Source: Anncaliia algerae PRA339 (lineage: Eukaryota > Microsporidia > Tubulinosematidae). Taken from it: a stretch of 22,286 nt of DNA. The position numbers were made by a program, and so were the translations under genes. The DNA lies in the NCBI GenBank assembly GCA_000385875.2, contig KK365130.1:550401-572686 (forward strand), in the 5' to 3' direction. Numbering within the stretch: position 1 is the first letter of the stretch; each line of letters opens with the position of its first letter. Below the pieces are notes generated by a model. That model was not told the DNA's origin. It did no database searches and was given only the letters and a program-made list of their open reading frames with translations. Positions 1 to 9,838 of this stretch are shown in pieces.

Positions 1-307
1 TTTTTTAATATAAATTTTATATTTTTAATTTGAGATTGATTATTAAATTTGTCTTTTCTTTTAAATCACTTATATTCCTTAAAATATTTTTTAAAGTTTT
101 GACATTTGATTATTTAAATCTTAGATCAGTTAATTAATAATTAATAAATATTAACTTTAACTAAAAGGAATTTATTAAATTCAGATTATAACAAAATTCT
201 TTAAAGGTATTCAATATTTGTAATACATCCTATATTTTAGAATATTAATAATTTATATTACCTTTTTTTATAAATTAAAATTTAATATAAAAAATAATTA
301 ATTATTT
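1..307. other. AT-rich 3' flank of Rtt109
   Basis: This stretch lies beyond the end of the minus-strand Rtt109 gene. It is very AT-rich, with many stops in every frame. The only point I noted is the string TACCTTT at 259-265, which reads AAAGGTA on the Rtt109 strand about 43 bases after its stop. The same 7-mer follows two other minus-strand genes in the window. No gene or RNA is recognisable. Confidence 0.6.
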
Positions 308-1099
308 TTAAATCAATTTATTTTTGGGAACCAAAAACAAAATTTCTTCTTCTGCTTTTTTAACTTCATCTATTTTAATTAATTCTAATTCTTTAGATTC
401 ACAATAGAATGAATTTAAGAATTGTTTAGTTGATTCTATTCCATTTTGTTTATCAGAAAAATCACTTTGTCTTAGCAAATTTAAGGCTCTCCTTACGACA
501 GAGCTTTCATCAAAAACACATTCTTCGGGTGTTGTAGTGACTTCCTGCTTCTCTAAATAAATCAAGGATCCCTTTATAAAATCTGCTCTGTGAAGTAATG
601 TTTGGAAGAATGTGGATATATCCAAATCATCAGACATTGTTTTTCTTTTAGGATCATCATCAAAAAGCCTGATATGTTCTAACTTCTTATAAGGAAAGCT
701 TTTATTTTTTGTAAAGTTAGAATATACGTGTACCTTTCCTAATCTTGTACTTGAAAAGCGGTCTTTCCAAAATTCTTCTAGTTTTTTAGGTGTGTAAAAT
801 CCTTTTAAGCTGTTGTGTTCACTTCCCCCAAAAATAATTTCTTTTCTAGGGAGTGAAAAAACGGAGATAATGGCAATATCTAGATTGCATATGTAATGAA
901 TCAAGGAATTAATTATCATCTTTTGTATGTTTCTAGGAGTACATAAGCCAGTTGTATCTAATGCTTCTATGTAAACTACATCTGAGTTAATTTGTAAAAT
1001 ACATCCACATACTAAAATTTGATCATCCTGGAGAACTAAGAGTAGTTTTTCATTCTCTGAACATATATCTAATAATTTAATATTTAAGCCATTCTCCAT
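308..1099 (-). CDS. RTT109: Rtt109-type histone H3 acetyltransferase
   Basis: This is a likely histone acetyltransferase of the Rtt109/p300 (KAT11) family. In yeast Rtt109 acts in the nucleus with the chaperones Asf1 and Vps75, acetylating H3 K56 and N-terminal lysines on new histones. The product has 263 residues; yeast Rtt109 has 436. Family signatures appear in order: YIEALDTTG (43-51, D48 matching the conserved DTTG aspartate), an SVFSLPRKEIIFGGSEHNSLKG block (79-100), EEFWKDRF (108-115, W111 matching the tryptophan pair) and RLFDDDPKRK (144-153). That last block keeps the aspartate pair and the lysine equivalent to the autoacetylated K290 of yeast. A following FFQTLLHRADFIKGSLIYLE block fits the family's late conserved segment. 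The open frame extends one codon further to a TTG, but the first ATG, at 1097-1099, is taken as the start. A CCAAT-type element lies about 55 bases upstream. It appears intact and intronless. Confidence 0.9.
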   Translation of the reverse strand: MENGLNIKLLDICSENEKLLLVLQDDQILVCGCILQINSDVVYIEALDTTGLCTPRNIQKMIINSLIHYICNLDIAIISVFSLPRKEIIFGGSEHNSLKGFYTPKKLEEFWKDRFSSTRLGKVHVYSNFTKNKSFPYKKLEHIRLFDDDPKRKTMSDDLDISTFFQTLLHRADFIKGSLIYLEKQEVTTTPEECVFDESSVVRRALNLLRQSDFSDKQNGIESTKQFLNSFYCESKELELIKIDEVKKAEEEILFLVPKNKLI

Positions 1100-1153
1100 C
1101 AAAGGTTTATGGTTATTTAAATTAATAAATCATTTTTCTTAGTGTATTTTTTT

Positions 1154-1163
1154 AACCAATCAT
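1154..1163 (-). promoter_or_regulatory. CCAAT-type element upstream of Rtt109
   Basis: The plus strand reads AACCAATCAT, so ATGATTGGTT on the gene strand, beginning about 55 bases before the Rtt109 ATG. It is preceded by a run of T on the plus strand and followed by ATAAT. Almost the same string, including the T-run, lies at nearly the same distance upstream of SFT2 (17978-17987). It fits the NF-Y/HAP CCAAT-box consensus. That it works as a promoter element is inference. Confidence 0.45.
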
Positions 1164-3199
1164 ATAATATTTAATTAAAAAATATTCATATAATGAAGGA
1201 ATATGGTTAATTATAATTAATTAGGTTTATTAAATTTGTTCATATTAAAGGATACTTAAATTAATTTCATTTTAATGCTAATTTTAGATCAAAAAATAAA
1301 TCTTCAATAATTTATGCCTAGAAACTAATTAGAAGATCATTTACTTTTCTACATTTTATTAAAGAAAGTATATTACATTAATGATAAATTATGTATTGTT
1401 ATATGATATATTTTAAATATATTTACATGTCCTACTAAACATAACCATAAAGAAATAATAATGTGATTATTTCAGGATTAAAATGCTACCAACATCTTTT
1501 TTTATATCTTTATTTAATATAAATTAATGCCTTAAAATTTATAAAATGATGATACGATTTTTTTATGAAACCATCAAAAACAAAGAATCAATTTTTGTCA
1601 AAATGTCAATCAAACTCTTAAAAAAATCTTCTATTAGTAATTAAATTGCATATTCAATTACAGCTATTGAGCAATAATAAAATGGCAAAATAGATTTTTC
1701 ATTTACAATCTTCTTTAAAACTAAAATATAATTTATTAATTTATAAAAAACTTGAATTTTCCTGAAAAATAGGATTAAATCCAAAATTATTTATAAATGT
1801 AAAAATATTTTGAAAATAGGATTAATAAAAACCTGTTTTATCGATGTGTTAAATAAAATACTAATTGAATATATTGATCAATAATAATTTGTTGCGTAAA
1901 AATATCAGTTTTATTGTAGCTTAATTCATTTATGGTGATTAGTTTTTTAATCTATATTGGTAAAATGTTTTAAATATATTGCTAGCAAATTAAAATAACC
2001 TTCGTATTTAAATGCTATATTTAATTTGATTAAAAAGATATTTAACTTGTTTAATTTGTTTCTATGTAATTTGTTGACATCTATAAGCTTAATTTCGTCA
2101 ATTTCTATGATTATAATATTATAAAAATTTCTTCTGAAAAAATCAATATTTTATCATAAGATATTTAAGTAGTTTAATGGCTTCAAATCTTAGTGTTGAT
2201 TCGAAATCGGAAATAGATAATAATATATATTTTTTATTGATTTTATCTAGTAAAATCAACTGGACTAAAAGAATAATGCTTGAATCAGCAGGAATTCTTA
2301 AAAATATTTTTTGTTTTCAAAAAAAAGTAAATTTTTAAAATATACTTCTTTTATAAATAGTTTATGACAATATGGGTTGATGGAATAAATAGATTTGTTT
2401 AAGATTAGAATTATTTAAAAAACAAATGATTAATTAAGACTACAAAATTAACTTCCATTATTGGTTTCTTAATGTTCGACATAGTCTTAAGTAATAATTT
2501 CTTTTAATTAAGTTGTCTAGTAATTTGTAACTATATCATCTTTTACCAATCTCAACAATCAAACAATTCATTTATTTGTCTCCTTGTTATTGTATCACCT
2601 ATCATTGTGCCTATATCTGAGGTAATTTAAGTATATACTTTTTACTTTAAAGGAAATAGACCTGTTCATAAAACCCATTATTATTTATTTTCATGTATTT
2701 AAATTTATAATTTGGGAGGTTTTCCACTCCATTTATTGGTGTGATTTAATACATCATTTATCTATATTTTTCACCTAAGAATTCTTAGTGCACAAAAAAT
2801 GAAACAGTAGGCTGAAATTTTCATAGCCTGTTTATGAGAGTTTAAACAACACCCGTTTAACAAATAAAATGAAAGCGTATGAGTACTTTACATCATTAAT
2901 TAATAGCTTAATTTAAAATTGCAGCAATTTAAGAAGTAAAAATTTTACATCATAAATACCTTGCAAATTAAATACGCAATCTCTGTTGAAAATTTTTATT
3001 TCAAAATTATACTTCCACAATGTTATCTAACCCCTTAGATGTATTCAAAAGTTTCTTGTAAATTCACGGGATCATTAAAAGATTTTTAGTCTACACATGG
3101 CAACATAACCCTAAATTTATAATTTTATTAGATCTTTTTCAAAAATCAATTCTTTTTATGTCTCGCCTATCTTATAAATGATCCTGTTATATCCTAGGG
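1164..3199. other. 2 kb gene-poor spacer with possible eroded coding traces
   Basis: No frame with an ATG stays open for a gene-like length. Base composition is uneven: patches near 1480-1640 and 2560-3170 are less AT-rich than the rest, which in this genome usually marks former coding DNA. On the minus strand around 2690-2860 there are short open runs including Cys- and His-containing pieces (for example GCCLNSHKQAMKISAYC), but these are too broken to assign to a family. I found no tRNA, rRNA or tandem array. Confidence 0.5.
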
Positions 3200-3218
3200 C
3201 TGACCGGTGTTCTGCCAA
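3200..3218 (+). repeat. Candidate left terminal inverted repeat of the MULE
   Basis: The plus strand reads CTGACCGGTGTTCTGCCAA, a GC-rich patch in very AT-rich DNA. Its reverse complement aligns with 4654-4673 (TTGGGCGAAACATCGGCTAA) at 13 of 19 positions with one gap, and the mismatches are all transitions. Orientation is correct for inverted termini flanking the transposase. Confidence 0.5.
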
Positions 3219-3339
3219 CAAACAAGAATTTATTAATTTATTTATATATCAAACTTCCAAAAATATACTTCATATATTATTTTATAAAATTCTTTCTCTC
3301 ATAAAATAACTATATTATCAATACTTATCTTAGCTATAT

Positions 3340-4615
3340 TTCTTTATGCAGATTATCTCTGGACCCCTCAGATTTCCTGCTTTTTAATTGGGCTACTTTG
3401 TTTTATAAGCTCTTCTTTTCTTTGCAATACATTTATCAACTTGCACAAATTCAGATGCAATATTTGAGCTCTTTTGTTTAAAGTTCTATGTCATGATTCT
3501 ACAGCATTTATAGTTCGGGGCAAGCAATTAATTATTTGATCATAGCATGATCAAAAATATGGAGTATAGAATGTTATTACTGTATTTTCGCAATCTTTAC
3601 TGCTGCTATTCAAAAAATTTTTCGTAAAGTATTCTAAGAATTCAAGTCAAACCGTTATTCTATGCATTCAATATATTCTAAGATGTTGTGGTAATATGAA
3701 AATATAAGTAAAAGTGACAGGAAAATCAACCTTAAAATCATGCACATCGCCATTTTAATTATACTTCTTCAATATATTTTTACTGAGACCAAGTTTCGGA
3801 ATTTGCCTCCAAATTGATTGTCCAAAATGAAATATACAACCTTTTATTGTTAAATTGTCAAAAATAGTTTTTAATGCAATTAAAAAGGCCTTTTCGAAAT
3901 CTCAAACAATGTATTCAGGAAAATGACATATATTTCTTTTTTAAATTTTCAAAAAATTTTACGTAATTTTCTTTTGTCTTATCACAAAATAAACCAAAAT
4001 TTACCAGAAAAGATCGATTACAAATGTATGCATATTCTGTGATAATTTGATAAATATTAAAAGGACAAAATTTAAACATGGTATCATTCATCCATGTTTT
4101 AATTTTAACAGTACGTCAGCTGCAGAGTCAAAATGAAATATTATAATCCTATTTATGTCCTCTTGTCCGAATCAAATCCTAAAAATATTTTCACCTAAAG
4201 TATTTTTGAAAAAGTCAGAATATTCATGCTTCCTAATGGCATGATATTTAACGTTTGTTTTCTTTACTTAGTTTTTTATCATTTAATTTCTTAAAAAAGG
4301 CATTTTTACTTTCTTGTTCCCCCATATTTTCTATTTCCTCTACTATTATATCTATATTATCCGAACTTGTTGTAATAGCATTAGTTTTAATGCCATCAAA
4401 AGCAATCAATTTCGATGCTTGAACGATATCTGTTTCATGGTTACGCTTTTTAAAATTTATTTTCCTGCCCCTGGTGATATAAAAATTCTTCTTTACTAAT
4501 CTCAGTTCGCTTGATAACTAATTATTTCTTCAATCATTTTATCTTGATTGTAAATAAAGCTATTGTTTATCAAAATTACATCACCTCTTATGCTGTTGAT
4601 AAATTTTATAGGGGT
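3340..4615 (-). pseudogene. MULE transposase remnant (DDE)
   Basis: Read on the minus strand, this stretch gives a MULE transposase in order. An N-terminal region (about 4605-4400) ends in a basic stretch with NHETDI, resembling the zinc-finger (WRKY-GCM/FLYWCH-like) part of such proteins. Next is an RIIIF block. The first catalytic aspartate lies in WMNDTMFKFCP (codon at about 4083-4085), where the usual DGTF has become DTMF. The second aspartate is in DFEKAFLIALKTIF (codon 3899-3901), followed by KGCIFHFGQSIWRQI. Then comes LPRTINAVES, which carries the catalytic glutamate (codon 3497-3499), followed by HRTLNKRAQILHLNL. The D-D spacing is about 61 residues and D-E about 134. Frame changes near 3930 and in the 3640-3720 stretch, plus several stops (including TGA between F and SCYD and between ES and HR), mean it cannot encode an active enzyme. 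Plain host genes nearby show no such decay. Confidence 0.85.
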
Positions 4616-4653
4616 AAAAATATATTTTTTGAGACGAAATAGTGGAATTTAAA

Positions 4654-4673
4654 TTGGGCGAAACATCGGCTAA
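4654..4673 (-). repeat. Candidate right terminal inverted repeat of the MULE
   Basis: This is the partner of 3200-3218. The patch 4651-4676 is conspicuously GC-rich compared with its surroundings and lies about 40 bases outside the reconstructed N-terminus of the transposase remnant, as expected for a terminal repeat. The differences from the left copy look like transition mutations. Confidence 0.5.
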
Positions 4674-5113
4674 AGCTTAAAATCATATTAATATAGTTTT
4701 AAATTCCGTTAAATACAAATAATTTGATAAGATATTGGTTAAGATGTAATATGATATGCTACTTATTTAAATAATGTTGCATCATAAGGGTAAAAAACAT
4801 AGGGCCTTAATGAATACAACATTATTAACTTTGCATATGATAATTAGTTCTTTAAAGTATATTTATTTCAAGAATTATAAAGAATTGATATTTTCAATTA
4901 CTTCTGTTATTAACCTTTCTTTTTATCAGATAATTTGATCTAAAAAACAAATAATGAAGGTTCTATATCATTAAAAATAAGAACAAATGGGTAAAATATC
5001 AAAAATATTTTTGTAAATAAAATTGTTGTTTTATTTAAAATTTCTAAATTAATAAAATATAAAAACTGAAAATTTATTAATTTTAAATTATTTTTTAAAA
5101 TTTGATTTAAATT
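4674..5113. other. Spacer between the MULE and UPF1
   Basis: This is an AT-rich spacer with no supported gene. It holds one clear stem-loop (4770-4826, listed separately). The last 100 bases before UPF1 are almost pure A/T and presumably contain its promoter, but no specific motif or CCAAT box is visible there. Confidence 0.5.
4770..4826. repeat. Stem-loop, 13-bp arms
   Basis: AATAATGTTGCAT at 4770-4782 is complementary to ATACAACATTATT at 4814-4826 at 12 of 13 positions. The 31-base interval contains a further AAGG/CCTT pairing, so a longer compound hairpin is possible. It lies about 100 bases outside the MULE's right end. It could be a small mobile-element remnant, a structured RNA or chance in AT-rich DNA. 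Confidence 0.45.
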
Positions 5114-5128
5114 ATGAGAATAAAATGA
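5114..5128 (+). promoter_or_regulatory. Possible four-codon upstream ORF overlapping the UPF1 start
   Basis: An ATG at 5114 begins a four-codon frame (MRIK) whose TGA stop at 5126-5128 overlaps the UPF1 ATG at 5125-5127 in an ATGA arrangement. If the transcript starts upstream of 5114, ribosomes would meet this ORF first and would have to reinitiate or leak past. Microsporidian 5' leaders are often very short, so it may not be transcribed. Confidence 0.3.
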
Positions 5129-7278
5129 TACCCATGGATGAAGAAACTATATTACCACAGTGTAATGTTTGTTTGGAAGCTTCTAATCTAGTTCTTTGTT
5201 TAGACTGTGATAGTTATTTATGCAATAATAATAATGGTGTTTCTTCACACATTATAACCCATTGTATGAAGAAAAAGCATAAGCAAATTTCAATAAAGGA
5301 AAGGATTCAATGTAGTCTATGCAGTGATACCAATTTATTTAGATTAGGCATAAACTTACAGAATCAATTTTTATGTAGAAGTTGTTCCAAGGAAGATTGG
5401 AAGTATTTAATCAATGAGAAATGCTTAATCAATGAAATAATTGAAAGTGTACAAATTAATAAAGATAAAATTAATTTAACAAGTGAAGATTATTCAAGCA
5501 TTAAAAAAGTGCCGGTTACTTTTACTGACACTAAAGAATACCAAGAAACATTTTCTGTTTTACTTGAAGAAGAAGCCTGTGAAGAAAGAAAACTTAAAGA
5601 GTCTTTCAAAGAGGACAACTTAGAATGTTTTGTGGATGGGGGATTTGTAAAGTTTTACGAAAAACCAGATTCAGAGATTAAAATTAACAAAGGAGATGAA
5701 GTTATTTTTGAAAAGGAAGACTATGTATTCAATGGTTATGTAGTTATCAAGAAAAATGAATTGGTTGTTGTAAAATTAAAGAGAGATTCACAGACAATTT
5801 GCAATTCACTTTTTAATAGAAAAAAATTAACAGATGTTACACTCAAATTTGTGTGGAAAGAAGTTAACTATTCTAGAATGAATTATGCATTGGAAAACAT
5901 TAAAAAATATTGCAGCAAAAATTTACTTAAAACTATTTTGCATGGCGTTAAAGAAAACCACAGAGAGATGGAAGTTAATTTTGATTTAAATTCGAGCCAA
6001 AAGTTAGCAGTTCAAGCAGCACTTTCTAGAACTTTGACACTTATTCAAGGCCCTCCTGGAACCGGAAAGACAAGAACAAGTGCTTGTATTGTTAAAAGTT
6101 TAGTTGAGCAAGGTCATAAAGTTATGGTGGTAGCTCCAAGCAACATTGCAGTGGACCAATTATCTTTAGAAATTTCTAAACTAAATGTTAAAATTTTAAG
6201 AGTTTTAAGCAGAAACAGAGAAGGAACTGAGTCTCTGGTGGATGAAATTTGTTTGCATAGCAAAATAAAAAATTTTTTAAAAAATGAAAGCCAAAATGGT
6301 GGAGAAGTTAAAAATGTAAATTACGATGATTTAGATGACGATACTTTCTACAATATTGGCAAAGGAATTATTCAGTCTGCAGATGTAATTGCTTGTACTT
6401 GCATAACTGCTGGAAGTCCTATTTTTAAAGGAATGCGTTTTAGTGCAGTATTGATTGATGAAGCAGTTCAAGCAACTGAACCCATGAGTTTGATACCTCT
6501 GCTCTATAGGTGCAATAAATTAATCCTAGTTGGTGATCACAAGCAACTAGGACCACTTACAATAAGTAAGAAAGCCAAATATGGGAAATTAGACCAAAGT
6601 TTATTTGAAAGGCTAGTTAAGGTTGGAATTGTTCCTTATCTACTTACAACACAATATAGAATGCATCCTTTGCTGATCGAATTTCCAAATAAGACATTTT
6701 ATAATAATTTGATTGATTCAGGAGTAACAATTTCCTCAAGGATTTCATTTATGAATCCTTCATTTTTTTATTGCTCCTTTACAAAGGAAGAATTATCCTC
6801 CAGTGGTACTTCTTTTTTAAATAAAGGAGAAGCCATTGCAGCAAAAGATATGATTAAATATTTAAATAAAAATGGTGTACAAAATAGGCAAATAGGGATA
6901 ATCACCTTTTACGAAGGACAAAGATGCTTCCTATCGGAATTTATCAAAGAAGTGGAAATTACTAACGTAGATGGTTTCCAAGGAAGAGAAAAAGATTTTA
7001 TTATTTTATCATTGGTCCGTTCAAATGAAAGCCAAGGAATTGGATTTATTAGTGATAAAAGAAGAGTTAATGTTGCTTTAACCAGAGCTAAATATGGGCT
7101 AATTATTATAGGAAATCCACTTACAATAAGAAAAAATGCCCTGTGGAATGATATGTTAAATATTTATGATAAAAAGAATATTTTATATGAAGGAAAAATT
7201 GGATCTTTTAAAAGATTTACTCTTTCTACAGGATTATTTGATTTTAAATCATTGGCTGATGAATTAGATGGTATCTAA
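5125..7278 (+). CDS. UPF1: UPF1/NAM7 RNA helicase, nonsense-mediated decay factor
   Basis: This is an ATP-dependent superfamily 1 RNA helicase that drives nonsense-mediated mRNA decay in the cytoplasm. The N-terminus (about 10-105) is the zinc-binding CH domain that contacts UPF2 and the ribosome: C13-C16, C25-C28, C33, H42, H46, then C63-C66 and C84-C87. A beta-barrel 1B insert follows, with FVWKEVNYSRM matching the human FVWKSTSFDRM block. Helicase motifs are complete: GPPGTGKT (309-316), VAPSNIAVDQL, DEAVQATEP (near 445; human has DESTQ), GDHKQLGP, TTQYRMHP, VDGFQGREKDFIILSLVRS and NVALTRAKYGLIIIGN. At 717 residues it is shorter than yeast (971) because it lacks long N- and C-terminal tails; there is no SQ-rich tail. 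The first ATG is used; a second, at codon 4, is possible. The upstream mini-ORF is described separately. It is intact and single-exon. Confidence 0.97.
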   Translation: MIPMDEETILPQCNVCLEASNLVLCLDCDSYLCNNNNGVSSHIITHCMKKKHKQISIKERIQCSLCSDTNLFRLGINLQNQFLCRSCSKEDWKYLINEKCLINEIIESVQINKDKINLTSEDYSSIKKVPVTFTDTKEYQETFSVLLEEEACEERKLKESFKEDNLECFVDGGFVKFYEKPDSEIKINKGDEVIFEKEDYVFNGYVVIKKNELVVVKLKRDSQTICNSLFNRKKLTDVTLKFVWKEVNYSRMNYALENIKKYCSKNLLKTILHGVKENHREMEVNFDLNSSQKLAVQAALSRTLTLIQGPPGTGKTRTSACIVKSLVEQGHKVMVVAPSNIAVDQLSLEISKLNVKILRVLSRNREGTESLVDEICLHSKIKNFLKNESQNGGEVKNVNYDDLDDDTFYNIGKGIIQSADVIACTCITAGSPIFKGMRFSAVLIDEAVQATEPMSLIPLLYRCNKLILVGDHKQLGPLTISKKAKYGKLDQSLFERLVKVGIVPYLLTTQYRMHPLLIEFPNKTFYNNLIDSGVTISSRISFMNPSFFYCSFTKEELSSSGTSFLNKGEAIAAKDMIKYLNKNGVQNRQIGIITFYEGQRCFLSEFIKEVEITNVDGFQGREKDFIILSLVRSNESQGIGFISDKRRVNVALTRAKYGLIIIGNPLTIRKNALWNDMLNIYDKKNILYEGKIGSFKRFTLSTGLFDFKSLADELDGI

Positions 7279-9229
7279 TCATTGATTGTAAATTATATTA
7301 TTTAATTCAATAATCATATTTCTTCTAGTTTTATCATCACTTTATTTTTATATTTTTAATTTTATATAAATTCATTGCAACATGTGATTAAGAAATAAAA
7401 GAGGATGATTTAATTTAAATAAATAATATAATTTAAATTAGGTAATTAATTTTCTTATAATCTTATATTTATTTTTATAAAGAAATGTATTTATTAATCA
7501 TTAAATATATCTTTAACAAGAATAGGTATTCCTTAAATTTTGATTCTAAAAATAAAACATAAGTAAAGAATCTATTTTTTTTCTTTATTGCTAGAATTGA
7601 TTTATCAAAGTGATATAAAATAATTAAATAATTTATTATAAATATTATTTGATCATGAGATGATATGAAGAGATCTCTTTTATAAAAGTGTATTAAAAAA
7701 TGTTTACTGAAAAAAATACCCCTGTTAAATAAATATTTAACACTTATATTTTGACTATACTTCAAAGGAAATCAGTACAATTCAAAATAAACCTTTAGAA
7801 TAAAATTAACAAAATGCTTGGGGTTTCAAAAGGAAACATAAATAAATAGAAATTTTGTGGTATAAAGGGTATGACAATCAGTACTTTTTGATATTTTTAG
7901 AGGACTGTTTGGTTTTTAAAAAATTTAATCCTACAACTTCTTAATATCAGTAGAATTTTAAAATAAAATATCAGTTCTTGATTTTTATTATGATATGTTA
8001 GAGTAAGTGTAAATATTTAAAGTATATACTGTAATAAAGAAACAAATAATAGAAATTCTCTTTAATATGTTGATTCTATATGTCTTCTGTATATTTGTGG
8101 TAAATATTATTAAATATAATTTTTAAAAAATAAGTCTTCTAAGTCTTTAGAATTGTTAGTTTCTTAATGTAAATTTATAATTTCTATTGATACAACATAT
8201 TATAAACATAAATAAATTCTAGAATATAAGAATTTAATAATTTTAAGTTTTAACATTAATTTTAATTATAAGAAAAAGATTAAATAAAGTTAAAAATATT
8301 CAATTTTAAAATAATACTTTAACAAATATTTTAAATTAATAATCATTAATGCATACCTTTTTGATAAAGTATGATGATAAAAAATTTCTACTTTTTAAGC
8401 TTAAATCAAAAGAATAAAATATATTTCTAAAAGGAATATCTTTGATCAAATTCTAATACTTTCTGAATTTCATCACTAATTCAAATAATGTTCAATAATA
8501 TTTAAAAACTATATAAATTACTGAATTACCACTAGAAAAAAGGTATAAAATGAAAGAAATTCTACCTCATTTTTAAAAGCAAATAAATCAAAATTTGAAT
8601 TTATCAGCTTTCTGTTCTGTACCATATTAAAATGCTTTTAGCTCGCTTTAGGAAGTATACCAAATACTTAGTTTAAAATTTTAAAAATAGTTTTTAAAAC
8701 TTGTGTCATTTGTAATCCTATAAATTATAATTTCTTTTATAGTAAAATATTAAATTGATCATAAAGTAACATTTCAGTTTAAAAATAGTATAATTAGATT
8801 TAATGAAGAATAATAAGATGAAAAAATTTTTATTTTATAGAACTTAAAGTATTTCTAGAATTTAACAATATGTTCAATGATAGCAAAACAAAATTTTTTT
8901 AAAAAAAGAATTATTTTTTATGTTAAAATTTAGAATTATTTTAAAAATATTGGATTAAGAATAAAAGTTATAATTTATGATGATGAAAGGATTATATTAT
9001 AAATATGGTAATCAAAATAATAATGTATTGATATTAAATTTTATAACTTACAATGTAAAAAAATAACATTATTTAAATTTACAAAATAACAAAAAATTAA
9101 GAAACAAAGCTTTGAAAGTTTGATGGATTTAAAACCCTAAGATTTATTTAATCATTCTTGATTTCTTATTGTAATAACTACTATATTATCGTACTGATTT
9201 GATAGATCTCCAATCTAACAATTTATATA
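7279..9229. other. 2 kb AT-rich spacer, no supported gene
   Basis: All six frames are closed by frequent stops. A 96-codon open frame on the minus strand at 7475-7765 has no ATG except very near its end and its composition mirrors random AT-rich sequence, so it is not called. Slightly less AT-rich patches near 7810-7940 and 8530-8670 have short open runs that could be the last traces of coding DNA. No RNA gene was recognised. Confidence 0.5.
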
Positions 9230-9720
9230 CAAAATATACAGGAAGTTTGAAAGGTTTATATTAGATTGGTTTAACTTTATTTGAGACTATTGCAATAATT
9301 AAATTATAGATGGTAAAATTATGAAGTAAAATATTGAAAGATTGTTTTGGATGGAGAAAATTCATTCTGATAAAAATATAAATGTGTAAAAAAATTATAA
9401 GTACGAATCCTAGAAGAGAAATCTGAATTGTATAAAGTTAAAAATGACAAAGTCTTATATAATAATAATTTAGGAAAGAATCGTCTTTAAAGATTTGCGA
9501 TACATGATAGGAATTTCATAGATATACTGCTGCAAACTAACCTATATAAAAATTTTGAAGATATTTGATCAGGTCTAATGATAAGGACAATGAAACTCTC
9601 ATATCCACTGGGATATCAACCTGTGAAAAGATGTCTCACATATATTGAATAGACTTTAGACTTAATCATGACATGGTGATTTATATAATGGAAGCTGTCT
9701 TTCCATAGAAGGAGATATAT
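9230..9720 (+). pseudogene. Decayed coding-like DNA of unknown family
   Basis: On the plus strand this stretch has several adjoining open runs whose amino-acid make-up looks protein-like rather than random, for example SELYKVKNDKVLYNNNLGKN near 9420-9480 and a run with IHDRNFIDILLQTNLYKNFE soon after. Open runs occur in more than one frame and are separated by a handful of breaks, so it appears to be a dead gene or element. I do not recognise the family and cannot say whether it was a host gene or a mobile element. Base composition is clearly richer in G and C than the flanking spacer. Confidence 0.4.
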
Positions 9721-9838
9721 TTTCTTTTAATATATATTTTAATAACATTTTAAATTTTTTTTATATTGGTGCATAATATTAGAAAAAAGGAGGAATAAAT
9801 AAATCATTGTTAGGAAAGTTCTTTTTAGATAAGCCACG

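Larger units (their letters stand above)
3200..4673 (-). mobile_element. Decayed Mutator-like (MULE) DNA transposon
   Basis: This is an old class II element of the Mutator-like family, about 1.5 kb long. It contains a broken minus-strand DDE transposase (see that entry). On both sides of the transposase lie sequences that match as terminal inverted repeats: 3200-3218 on the left and 4654-4673 on the right. They share 13 of 19 aligned positions, one gap is needed, and every mismatch I see is a transition. The true outer ends and any target-site duplication could not be fixed by eye. The transposase has several in-frame stops and at least two frame changes, so the copy is dead and fairly old. 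Confidence 0.75.

Noticed and set aside
2690-2860. Cys/His-containing minus-strand runs, possibly an ISXO2-like transposase end
   Set aside because: The runs are short and broken, and no catalytic motif or clear zinc-ribbon spacing could be seen.
4314-4499. A 61-codon plus-strand open frame
   Set aside because: It starts with TTG and lies antisense to the MULE transposase remnant, which explains the open frame.
7475-7765. A 96-codon open frame on the minus strand
   Set aside because: It begins with TTG, its first ATG lies close to its end, and its Phe/Ile/Leu/Lys/Tyr-heavy make-up is what random AT-rich DNA gives.
9398-9412. T-loop-like GTACGAATCC suggesting a tRNA
   Set aside because: No matching acceptor, D or anticodon stems could be found around it, and the stretch reads as decayed coding DNA.
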